DNA of 64,000 nucleotides from Gemmatimonadaceae bacterium. Lineage in GTDB: Bacteria; Gemmatimonadota; Gemmatimonadetes; Gemmatimonadales; Gemmatimonadaceae. The stretch covers positions 363,544-427,543 of the forward strand of contig JAICWO010000001.1 in assembly GCA_025934775.1 (NCBI GenBank), read 5' to 3'. This document shows positions 1 to 7,567 of the stretch, in pieces (positions within the stretch are counted from its first letter, which is position 1; each line of letters starts with the position of its first letter). A model generated the notes under the pieces. It was not told where the DNA came from. It ran no database searches and was given only the letters and a program-made list of their open reading frames with translations. A program made the translations under genes and the position numbers.

Positions 1-814
1 TCGGATGCGACGGGTGCGTTGGGCGCACCGGCGTCACGGTGTGCGGGCGCGCGGCGTGCGCCTGCTTGACGGCGTGCGAGATGTTCGCGACGACTTTCGG
101 CCGGAGGAGGCCGGGGATGTGCTTGCGCGCGGCGACGATCGTCGCGGCCTTCAACGCCTTGGCCGGCGGCACGTGCGTCGGTGTCTTGGACAGCTTCTTC
201 GCGGCGGTGCCGGTGAAGCGAACGACACGCTTCGCGGCTTCGAACTCGCGGTCCTGCGGGCTCAGTCCCTCGAACTCGAGACCGAACATGTTGCCGGCCG
301 CCGAGGCGAGCTTGCCGCCGATCGCGCCGCCGACGCCGGGCAACACGAGATTGCCGAGCGCCGCGCCGGCCGCGGGGAGCGCCACCTTGGCCGCCTTCTT
401 CGCGATGCCGCCGAGCGCCTTGCCCACGGGGCTGTTCGCGATGTTGCCGACGAACTTGCCGGCCTTCTTGATCAGCCCACCGAGGAACTGTTCCAGTTCC
501 TCCTCGCTCTGCACGCCGAGGAGCTCGGAGGCAAGCTCCATCTCGGTGACTTCGTCGAACACGGGCGCGCTCTCGCCCTCGTACTCGCCTTCGCCGAGGA
601 AGCCCTCGCCCTCGTACTCGCCGCCGAGCAGACCGCCGACGATGTCGCCGAGGAATCCTTCGCCCTCGCCCTCACCTTCGCCCTCGTACTCGCCGCCGAG
701 CAATCCGCCGACGACGTCACCGAGGAATTCCTCACCCTCGCCCTCGTACTCCTGCGACGCATCGAGCTCGCCGAATTCGCTCGCCTCTTGGATCGTGCGG
801 TCCACGTCGTGCAT
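1..814 (-). CDS. Acidic-repeat protein of unknown function (C-terminus cut by window edge)
   Basis: Read on the minus strand from an ATG at 814, preceded by a GGGAGG ribosome site 6 bases upstream, and open to the window edge (271 codons visible). The protein starts MHDVDRTIQEASEFGELD. It then carries two near-identical segments FLGD-(V/I)-VGGLLGGEYEGEGE (about residues 28-65), a helical stretch EEELEQFLGGLIKKAGKF, a Gly/Ala-rich hydrophobic stretch (about residues 115-165) and a Lys/Arg/Pro/His-rich tail. No signal peptide is visible. The layout resembles a family of bacterial proteins beginning MHD(I/V)DRT that I remember from other phyla but cannot name functionally. The plus-strand reading frames over this region are antisense shadows: they translate into Arg/Ser-rich or low-complexity protein. 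Confidence 0.7.
   Translation of the reverse strand, partial: MHDVDRTIQEASEFGELDASQEYEGEGEEFLGDVVGGLLGGEYEGEGEGEGEGFLGDIVGGLLGGEYEGEGFLGEGEYEGESAPVFDEVTEMELASELLGVQSEEELEQFLGGLIKKAGKFVGNIANSPVGKALGGIAKKAAKVALPAAGAALGNLVLPGVGGAIGGKLASAAGNMFGLEFEGLSPQDREFEAAKRVVRFTGTAAKKLSKTPTHVPPAKALKAATIVAARKHIPGLLRPKVVANISHAVKQAHAARPHTVTPVRPTHPSHP
609..752 (-). repeat. 72-bp in-frame tandem repeat in the acidic-repeat gene
   Basis: A unit beginning ccctcgtactcgccgccgag at 609 recurs at 681, 72 bases later and therefore in frame (24 residues). A partial third start (ccctcgtactc) lies at 741. The copies differ at a few positions and encode the EYEGEGE/FLGD-VGGLLGG repeat. The last copy is incomplete, so the end coordinate is approximate. 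Confidence 0.7.
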
Positions 815-1008
815 GGTTGCCTCCCGTTCAGGTGGTGTGAGATGGGACCAGCCAACGGGACGGCGGACCGTGCAGCGGGAGTGCCACGCTAAGTCATTGA
901 TTTTTCATAAGTGGATGCGAAGCAGGCTTCGGTAAACAGGCGACCTCGCGCGAACCGGACGAAGCCACGTTCGGGGCCGCGAATGTTTGGGAGTGAAATG
1001 CAGAACGA

Positions 1009-1034
1009 GCCGGGATCGACGATTCGATCCCGGC
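1009..1034 (-). terminator. Perfect 11-bp hairpin downstream of the 1059-1760 gene
   Basis: GCCGGGATCGA at 1009-1019 pairs perfectly with TCGATCCCGGC at 1024-1034 around a CGAT loop. It lies 25 bases past the stop of the minus-strand gene at 1059 and before the next minus-strand gene. No strong U tract follows, so termination is plausible but not certain. Confidence 0.55.
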
Positions 1035-1058
1035 CCGTTGTACGTACGGGTGCAGCGG

Positions 1059-1760
1059 TCAGCGTTTCGCGCGCGCTTTCGACGTCGCGGCCGGCGCTGT
1101 AGCGGTTTGAAGCACTTGCTCGCGAACGTACGTGCCGGCCGGCGTTTCGTCGCGGAACAGTTCCCGTTCCGTGACCTGCGTGTTCGGGCGATACTCACCG
1201 AATCGCACACCGGCGACCGGCCCGGCCTGCGCGACGGGCGCCGGGTTCTCCGCCTTGGCGGAGAGAGCCTCCAGCCGCTTCGCCCACTCCTGTTTCTGTC
1301 CGAGCGTCGCGTCGGCGACGACGAGCTCCGTGTTCGTCTTGAGCAGCTCGTCGCTGATGATGCACCGCGCTTCGTCGCCGCAGAGATTCACGCGGAGCTC
1401 GATCTCGCGGTCGATCCGCTCGATGACATGCCGTAGCGTGGCGACCGTGGTCTGGACGTCCTTCGCTTGCGCGTCGTAGGCGACGCACGCGGCCTGCACC
1501 TGGCTCGCGGTGGCGGGATCGACGTCGCAGCCGGCCGCGCGTGGCAGGGAGGCGAAGCTCGCGGCGAGCCCCGTGACGAGGCTGTGCCCGACGCGCGCGA
1601 AGTGGTCGTACTGCTGGACCACGGTGCCGCGCACGCTGAACAGATCGCGGAGGACCGTCGCGTGGTCGGTCGTGTCGGTGGGGGTGGTGTTCGTGGCGGG
1701 TCCGTTCGACGCGAATCCGCTGGTGAAGGTGGAGTCCTGGACTGCCATGAAGTTCGCCAT
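1059..1760 (-). CDS. Hypothetical protein, 233 residues
   Basis: I do not recognise this family. The chosen start is the ATG at 1760 (protein MANFMAVQDSTF), because GGAGG sits 5 bases upstream. A start 51 residues further up is in frame but gives an Arg-rich, non-protein-like extension. The protein has a Thr/Ser/Asn-rich N-terminus, a mostly helical centre (about residues 30-170) with four cysteines (GCDVD, AACVAY, NLCGDEARCII), and a basic Ala/Thr/Lys tail. There is no clear signal peptide or membrane segment. It lies between the CocE-type esterase gene and the acidic-repeat gene on the same strand but with its own candidate promoter. Confidence 0.6.
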   Translation of the reverse strand: MANFMAVQDSTFTSGFASNGPATNTTPTDTTDHATVLRDLFSVRGTVVQQYDHFARVGHSLVTGLAASFASLPRAAGCDVDPATASQVQAACVAYDAQAKDVQTTVATLRHVIERIDREIELRVNLCGDEARCIISDELLKTNTELVVADATLGQKQEWAKRLEALSAKAENPAPVAQAGPVAGVRFGEYRPNTQVTERELFRDETPAGTYVREQVLQTATAPAATSKARAKR

Positions 1761-1911
1761 GTGCCCTCCGTGGAACGTACCGAGCGTTCCCGAATGCGCT
1801 CGCGTCGAATCGGCGAGGCGGACCCCACGGCGGCCACGCGCAGCTCGCGATCGACGGTCGTTGGCGCGCACACGCGCAGAGCGCGGAGTTGAGGCGCGCA
1901 ACGAGGGCAGC

Positions 1912-1940
1912 AAGAATGAAAGGTCTTACTGATTTGTCAA
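1912..1940 (-). promoter_or_regulatory. Candidate sigma-70 promoter for the 1059-1760 gene
   Basis: On the minus strand a perfect TTGACA (plus coordinates 1935-1940) is followed by a 17-base spacer and ATTCTT (1912-1917). The downstream start codon at 1760 leaves a leader of about 145 bases. The -35 box is perfect, the -10 box poor. Confidence 0.35.
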
Positions 1941-1989
1941 TACAAACATTCGCATCGGCGAGCTGAACGGTGGCGATCCGCTCGCACGG

Positions 1990-3933
1990 TCACCGCATCC
2001 AATCTCCGTCGACCACCGGCAACTCGACGAAGCTCGCGTGTCCCGGCTCGTGGTAGATCCGCTGCTCCGCCTTCTTGTAGTCGCTCGGCTTCGCCCAGAA
2101 GATGTTCGGCACGAAGGTTTGCGGGTTACGGTCGTAGAGCGGGAACCAGCTCGATTGGATCTGCACCATGATCCGGTGTCCCGGCAGGAACACGTGATTC
2201 GCGTTCGGCAGCGCGAATTTGTAGAGCAGCGGCTCGTTGGACGCGATCGGCTTGGGATTGTCGTAGCCTTCGCGATATCGGCCGCGGAAGATGTCCATCG
2301 CGACGGCCAGTTGGTAACCGCCCATCTTGGGATCGTCGGCCACTTCGTCTGGGTACACATCGATCACCTTCACCACCCAGTCCGCGTCGGTACCGCTCGT
2401 CGAGGCGACGATGTTCGCGATCGGAGCGCCGCTGATCTTCACCGGTTGGGTGAGCACATCCGACACGTACGACAGCACGTCGGTTCGGCCGGACGCCTCG
2501 CGCTGATCGTCCACGAGCCAGCACGGCCACTGCTCGCACGTGTCGTAGCCGATCTGCGCGATCGGGCGCTTGCGGAACGGCACCGGCTTCGCCGGATCAG
2601 AGATGTATGAATCGAACGGCGCTCCGGCCGCCGGCGCGGCGAAGCTCGCCTTGAACCCGCTCTCGAGATAGAACGGCTTCGGTTGGATGGTGCAGCCGTT
2701 CGCGCAGCCGCTCGGCCACGTGCTCAATCGCTCCCAGCGGTTCGTGCCCGTCTCGAAGCCGTTCACCGGCGCGACGTTCATTGGCGGGGCATCATCCTTT
2801 AGATAATGCGCGAGAAACGGCCCGAGGACGTTCCGCTGGAAGTACCGCGACGTGTTGCTGTCCCAATTCAATGCACCCAGGCTGCTGCCGTTCTGGATCT
2901 CCTGCCCGTGGAACCACGGACCGAACGAGAGATAGACCATGTTCCCGTTCGTGTCCTTGGGCTTGAGCGCGTGGTAGACCGCCATCGCGCCATAGATGTC
3001 CTCCTGATCCCACAGTCCCGCGACGATCATCGTCGGCACCTGAAGCGGCCGCGCGGCGAGGATCTTGTCCATCGCTTGGAGCTGCCACCACGAGTCGTAG
3101 CTCGGGTGCTCGAGGATCTTCTTCCAGAAGCCGACCTGCTCGAGACCATGCACGCGTCCGAGCTCGCCCGCGTTCCCGTACTCCATGTATGCGTCGTAAT
3201 CGTCGTAGTGATCCGTCCACCACTTCGCCGAGTTGTCGCGCGTGGCTTCCTGCTCGAGGATGTACGGCATGTTCTGCTCGCGGAACGCGCCGTGGTGGAA
3301 CCAGTCGTCGCCCATCCAGCCGTCGACCATCGGGTTCATCGGGATGGAGACTTTGAGCGCCGGATGTGGATTGACGAGTCCCATCAGCGGCTCGAATCCA
3401 TCGTACGAGATTCCGAGCTCGCCGACTTTGCCGTTGGTCTCCGGCACGTTCTTCACCAGCCAGTCGATCGTGTCGTACGTGTCGGTCGACTCGTCGACTT
3501 TCGTGTCGTTGAGCGGACCGACGAGCGGGCGGTTCATCACGAAGTCGCCCTCGGATCCGTACTTCCCGCGAACGTCCTGCACGACGCGGATGTAACCGCC
3601 CGGAATGATCACGTCGAGCGCGTTGTCGTAGCCGTTGAGCTCAGGCGCCAGGTGCGAGCTGTGCGCGTAGGTCGTCGTCGCGGTGGCGTCGTACGGCGTT
3701 CGCGTGAGCAGGATCGGCGCGCGATGCGCGCCCTTGGGCACGAGAATGACCGTGTGCAGCTTCACTCCGTCGCGCATCGGGATCATGACGTCGCGCCGAT
3801 CGTAGTTCCACGTCGAGGTGGCGGGCGTGAACTTCGCCGGCGTTTCACTCGGGAGCTTCTGCGCGTGGGCGCGCACGGGAAGTGCGAGCAAGGCGATGAG
3901 AGCGAGCGCGAGTCGCCCGGTGTGGCGGTGCAT
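1990..3933 (-). CDS. Secreted CocE/NonD-family hydrolase (alpha-amino-acid ester hydrolase or X-Pro dipeptidyl-peptidase type)
   Basis: A 647-residue serine hydrolase. The start chosen is ATG 3933 (MHRHTGRLALALIALLA), which gives a clean signal peptide ending VRAHA; a GTG 11 codons upstream only adds residues before it. The catalytic serine lies in GISYDG (about residue 176), the acid in AGLWDQEDIYG and the histidine in FGPWFHG, in the order expected for the CocE, glutaryl-7-ACA acylase and alpha-amino-acid ester hydrolase group. The C-terminal half has the family's jelly-roll-like region. Exact substrate (peptide, amino ester or acyl drug) cannot be read from sequence. It lies 42 bases downstream of the PLP decarboxylase on the same strand, so co-transcription is likely. 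Confidence 0.9.
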   Translation of the reverse strand: MHRHTGRLALALIALLALPVRAHAQKLPSETPAKFTPATSTWNYDRRDVMIPMRDGVKLHTVILVPKGAHRAPILLTRTPYDATATTTYAHSSHLAPELNGYDNALDVIIPGGYIRVVQDVRGKYGSEGDFVMNRPLVGPLNDTKVDESTDTYDTIDWLVKNVPETNGKVGELGISYDGFEPLMGLVNPHPALKVSIPMNPMVDGWMGDDWFHHGAFREQNMPYILEQEATRDNSAKWWTDHYDDYDAYMEYGNAGELGRVHGLEQVGFWKKILEHPSYDSWWQLQAMDKILAARPLQVPTMIVAGLWDQEDIYGAMAVYHALKPKDTNGNMVYLSFGPWFHGQEIQNGSSLGALNWDSNTSRYFQRNVLGPFLAHYLKDDAPPMNVAPVNGFETGTNRWERLSTWPSGCANGCTIQPKPFYLESGFKASFAAPAAGAPFDSYISDPAKPVPFRKRPIAQIGYDTCEQWPCWLVDDQREASGRTDVLSYVSDVLTQPVKISGAPIANIVASTSGTDADWVVKVIDVYPDEVADDPKMGGYQLAVAMDIFRGRYREGYDNPKPIASNEPLLYKFALPNANHVFLPGHRIMVQIQSSWFPLYDRNPQTFVPNIFWAKPSDYKKAEQRIYHEPGHASFVELPVVDGDWMR

Positions 3934-3975
3934 ATGAGAGCTCGTGAAAGTGGAGAACGAGAGCACCTTCGAAGA

Positions 3976-5409
3976 CTAATCCTGCTCCGCCGAGCGCGCG
4001 TCCACAATGGCGGCGACTACTTCGTCGATGTCGGCGTCGGTCATCCGGTGCACCTGCGTGCAGAGGCGCAGCGAGAACTGGCCGCGGAGTTTGGTGGAGG
4101 AGATCAGGAACCGGCCCGTTTCGTTCACGCGGGCATTGATTCGCTCGTTGAACGCGTCGATCGCGGCCGGATTCTCCTCACCGCGCGGCTTCGCGCGAAA
4201 GCACACGATGCCGAATTGCGCGGGCGACAGAATCTCGAACCCGCGGGCGCGCAGCAGCTCTTCCGCGTACTCGGCGCGATGCACGCCGCGCGCGATCGCT
4301 TCGCGCAGCTCGGCGAGCCCGTAGTAGTGCACCGACATCCATACCTTGAGCGCGTGCGAAGAGCGCGTGAGCTGCTCGCCGTGATCGGCGAAATTCACCT
4401 CGTGCTCGCGCGCGCGCACGTCGGTCAGATACTCCGGGTGCACGCTGAACGCCTCCTCGAGCTTGCGCGGATCGCGCGCGAGCAGGCAGCCGCACTCGAA
4501 GGGCACGAAGAACCACTTGTGCGGATCGAGCGTCACCGAGTCCGCGCGCTCGATGCCGCGGAGCTGCTCGGCACCCGTGGACGTCAGTGCGGCGAATCCC
4601 GCGTACGCCGCGTCGACGTGCATCCACAACGACTCGCGTGCGCAGAGATCCGCGATCGACGACAGCGGGTCGACGGCGCCCGTGTTCGTGGTCCCCGCGC
4701 TGCCGACGACGAGAAATGGAAGCATCCCGGTCGCGCGGTCCTCGGCGATCGCGCGCTCGAGCGCGTCGGTGCGCATGCGATATTCGTCGTCCGTGTCGAT
4801 CGCACGGACGTTCGCGCGGGGAATGCCGGCGATCCACGCCGCACGCTGCACCGACGAATGCGCCTGCTCGGAGGTGTACGCGACGAGCCGTGGCACGTGC
4901 GTCCCTTCAGGATCGGCCGCGTGCCGCGCCGCGACGACCGCGGTCAACGTCGCCGTCGATCCGCCCGACGTGAGCAATCCGCTCGTTCCGGCGGGCATGC
5001 CGAGCCACTGCCGAAACCAGTCGAGCACCACGAGCTCCACTTCGTTCGGCCCCGACGCCACCGACCACACGCCAGCGAAGAAGTTGTAGCCGGTCGCGAG
5101 CCAATCGCCGAGCACCGACGGAAACGTCGGCGAGCTGGGGATGTAGCCCATGAAGTGTGGATGCGGCTCGCGTGCGTGATATGGAAAGACGCGCTCCTCG
5201 AGCTGCGAGAGGATGATCTCGAAATCGGTGCCGCGCTCCGGCGGCGCCGCGGCGATCAGTCGCTGCGCTTCGGCGCGGGAGAGTGAGCGCTGCGCCGGCT
5301 GTTCGCGGAGGGAAGCGACGTGGGCGGCGACGACGTCGGCGACGCGATGGCCGAGCTGCCGCATGGTCTCGCGGTCGAGCTCGAGGTTGGATGACTGGCG
5401 GGTTGTCAT
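3976..5409 (-). CDS. PLP-dependent group II (aromatic-L-amino-acid type) decarboxylase
   Basis: A 477-residue protein starting MTTRQSSNLELDRETM at ATG 5409; the longer in-frame upstream reading is Arg/Ala-rich shadow of the neighbouring gene. It shows the group II decarboxylase plan: PHPHFMGYIPSSP near residue 85, TSGGSTATL near 150, the cofactor-contacting HVDAAYAG near 265, and the PLP lysine in DPHKWF at about residue 298. Family members decarboxylate aromatic or acidic amino acids (tryptophan, tyrosine, DOPA, glutamate, diaminobutyrate). Substrate cannot be assigned here. It sits between a spermidine-synthase-like membrane protein gene (23 bases upstream) and the esterase gene, all on the minus strand. 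Confidence 0.92.
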   Translation of the reverse strand: MTTRQSSNLELDRETMRQLGHRVADVVAAHVASLREQPAQRSLSRAEAQRLIAAAPPERGTDFEIILSQLEERVFPYHAREPHPHFMGYIPSSPTFPSVLGDWLATGYNFFAGVWSVASGPNEVELVVLDWFRQWLGMPAGTSGLLTSGGSTATLTAVVAARHAADPEGTHVPRLVAYTSEQAHSSVQRAAWIAGIPRANVRAIDTDDEYRMRTDALERAIAEDRATGMLPFLVVGSAGTTNTGAVDPLSSIADLCARESLWMHVDAAYAGFAALTSTGAEQLRGIERADSVTLDPHKWFFVPFECGCLLARDPRKLEEAFSVHPEYLTDVRAREHEVNFADHGEQLTRSSHALKVWMSVHYYGLAELREAIARGVHRAEYAEELLRARGFEILSPAQFGIVCFRAKPRGEENPAAIDAFNERINARVNETGRFLISSTKLRGQFSLRLCTQVHRMTDADIDEVVAAIVDARSAEQD

Positions 5410-5432
5410 GCGGATAAAGCTAGCCCGAAGGG

Positions 5433-7490
5433 CTACTCTGCCGCGGACGTCCCCATCGTGCCGAACGGCAGCCAGCGCCTCGAGTCGCCGCGCGCGCTCA
5501 TCTGCGCGCACGCGTAGATCACCACCGCCAGCACGTACATCGCCTTGATACCGAGCGCCATCGTGCTGTACTCGAGCACCCCGCCAATGATCGCGCCGAG
5601 GAGGTTGTACGCCAGCGCGCGCGCGGCATCGTCGCGCCGCGCGAGCAGCGTCGAGAAGATGAGCGACGCGAAGAGGATCGGGAGCGCCACCATAGCGCCG
5701 CCGGCAATCCACTGCGCGATCGTGCCGAGCGGCAAGAGCGCGTCCGCCGGCACCGCATACGCGAGTGCCAGCGCCGCGTACAGTGCGATGAACAGCGGCG
5801 TGGTGCGAGCGAGCTGACGCCGCTGCACGACGAGGTTCGCGATGAGCACCGTAATGAGAATCGCGCCGAACACCAGCAGGTTCACCGTCCACGTCGAGCC
5901 GAAGAGGAGCGACATCTCCGTGACGCTCTTCGTCTCGACGAGGAGGAAGCCGGCGCCCATGAAGAACATCGGCGCGTCCCCTCCGCCGCCGGTGAACGCG
6001 CCACGCGCGCCGACGCCGATGAATGCCGCGGCAATGAGCAGCACGACGAGCAACGCCGCGAGGTAATGGCTCGGGATCGTGGGACCTTTCAGATACAGGT
6101 ACGGCCAGTCGTCGTGCGGCTGTTCCGTATGGGCGTTGAGCTGCTGAAACACGACGGAGTTGACCGGCGGCACGTCGCGCGCGCCGTGTCCGGCGACGAA
6201 TGTGAGATCGAACAGCTGATCGTTCTCATAGAAGACGCCCGGCGGCGCACCGAATGCGTCACCGATGATCTGATACAGTTTTGCGCCGATCGACGGATTC
6301 GCCGTCATGTGATAGGCGATGAGGGTGCCGTCTGGTTTGAGCCGGTTGCGCGCCGCTCGGAAGGATTCGACCGTGTACACGTAGTTGTCGAGTCGCACGG
6401 AGCTCATGCCGGAAAGCAGCGTCTGGCTGTCCAGCGTGCCGAAGATGATGACGTTGTAATGCTGCGGCGAGGTGCGCAGAAATGCCCGCGCATCGTCGAT
6501 GTGGCGGTGCACGCGCGGATTGGAGTATGGCTGCTCGGGATGCCCCGCGGCGCCGATGTCGGCGATCGTCGGATCGATCTCGACGGCGTCGATGTACTTG
6601 GCGCCGTGCTGGAGTAGCAGCGCGAGGTCGTTCCCGGTGCCCGCCCCCACGACGAGTGCCGTGTCGAGCGACTCGGCGTAGCGATACGGCCGGATGTACG
6701 CGGGATAGACCAGGTGCACGTAGCGCGACGTGGCCGCGTGCGCCGAGTCGAGCGGCAGCATGATCTGATGCAGCGAGCCGTTCACCATCAGCGTGAACCC
6801 GCCGTCGTCGCGCTTCAGCACGTTGATCCGATAATATGGCGACCAGAATTCCGGCTGCACTCGGCTCGTGTTGGACGTCAACAGCAGCGCGGCGGCGGCC
6901 GTTGCGCCAAGGCCGAACAGGAACGCGCGGTCGCCGCGCACGGACACGAGCACGAACACCGCGAAGCCTACCGCGAGCCACACGATCGGCGGCTCGCGCA
7001 ACGCGCTCAGCGCGCCGAAGGCGACGATGCCGGCGATGCTGCCGGCGATGTCCGCCGCGTACGCACGGAGCGGCGGCAGCGCGCGAAACTGTTCGCCGGC
7101 GAGCGCGCCGAGCGGAACGAAAAACAGCGCGGTGAGCGTGAACAGCGTCGCGACGACGACGAGGAGCGGGACCGAGTGCGCCGGTCCCACGTTGCCGAAG
7201 ATGCCCCAGATGAATTCGCTGCTGCTCTCCGGCACCGCGATGCGCACGCGGGTGAACAGGTCGACGGCGCCGAGGAGGAGCAGCGTGCCCGGGAGCGCGA
7301 GCCACTTGAGCGTTGCGGCGCGTCTTGTCGACAGGAGTCCGACGCCCATGCCGAGGAACGTCGCGATGAGCACGAAATTCTGATAGAACCCGAACACGCG
7401 AACGTACGCCGACGTGTACCGGATCCAGGCGAGCTCGAAGAAGAGAATGAGCCCGGTGTAGCAGGCCAGCCGTAGTTGGATGCGTGCCAT
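5433..7490 (-). CDS. Membrane protein with central spermidine-synthase-like domain
   Basis: A 685-residue protein; start ATG 7490 (MARIQLRLACYTG). About seven hydrophobic segments occupy residues 10-205, a soluble Rossmann methyltransferase-like domain spans about 210-450, and a second block of hydrophobic segments fills 470-680. The nucleotide-binding loop reads GAGTGND (282-288), followed by EID (304-306) and DD (332-333). At the place where spermidine synthases have the catalytic Asp-Ser-Thr-Asp loop, this protein has FGTLDS (350-355), so the usual first Asp is Gly. It is therefore unlikely to be a true aminopropyltransferase. Such membrane-anchored relatives are common and mostly uncharacterised. 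It heads the minus-strand run with the decarboxylase and esterase. Confidence 0.85.
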   Translation of the reverse strand: MARIQLRLACYTGLILFFELAWIRYTSAYVRVFGFYQNFVLIATFLGMGVGLLSTRRAATLKWLALPGTLLLLGAVDLFTRVRIAVPESSSEFIWGIFGNVGPAHSVPLLVVVATLFTLTALFFVPLGALAGEQFRALPPLRAYAADIAGSIAGIVAFGALSALREPPIVWLAVGFAVFVLVSVRGDRAFLFGLGATAAAALLLTSNTSRVQPEFWSPYYRINVLKRDDGGFTLMVNGSLHQIMLPLDSAHAATSRYVHLVYPAYIRPYRYAESLDTALVVGAGTGNDLALLLQHGAKYIDAVEIDPTIADIGAAGHPEQPYSNPRVHRHIDDARAFLRTSPQHYNVIIFGTLDSQTLLSGMSSVRLDNYVYTVESFRAARNRLKPDGTLIAYHMTANPSIGAKLYQIIGDAFGAPPGVFYENDQLFDLTFVAGHGARDVPPVNSVVFQQLNAHTEQPHDDWPYLYLKGPTIPSHYLAALLVVLLIAAAFIGVGARGAFTGGGGDAPMFFMGAGFLLVETKSVTEMSLLFGSTWTVNLLVFGAILITVLIANLVVQRRQLARTTPLFIALYAALALAYAVPADALLPLGTIAQWIAGGAMVALPILFASLIFSTLLARRDDAARALAYNLLGAIIGGVLEYSTMALGIKAMYVLAVVIYACAQMSARGDSRRWLPFGTMGTSAAE

Positions 7491-7567
7491 GTTTCCAGGA
7501 CGACGCCTGACAACCCCCGTCACGGTGCCCCCTACATTAATGAAAGCACTTTCGCCGAGCGGCCTTC

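Noticed and set aside
5..935. Two long plus-strand frames (295 and 298 codons)
   Set aside because: They are antisense to the acidic-repeat gene, whose minus-strand reading has a good ribosome site and protein-like repeats.
2806..5286. 826-codon plus-strand frame
   Set aside because: Antisense to the esterase and decarboxylase genes, both with complete catalytic motifs; its own translation is Arg/Val/Glu-rich with no recognisable domain.
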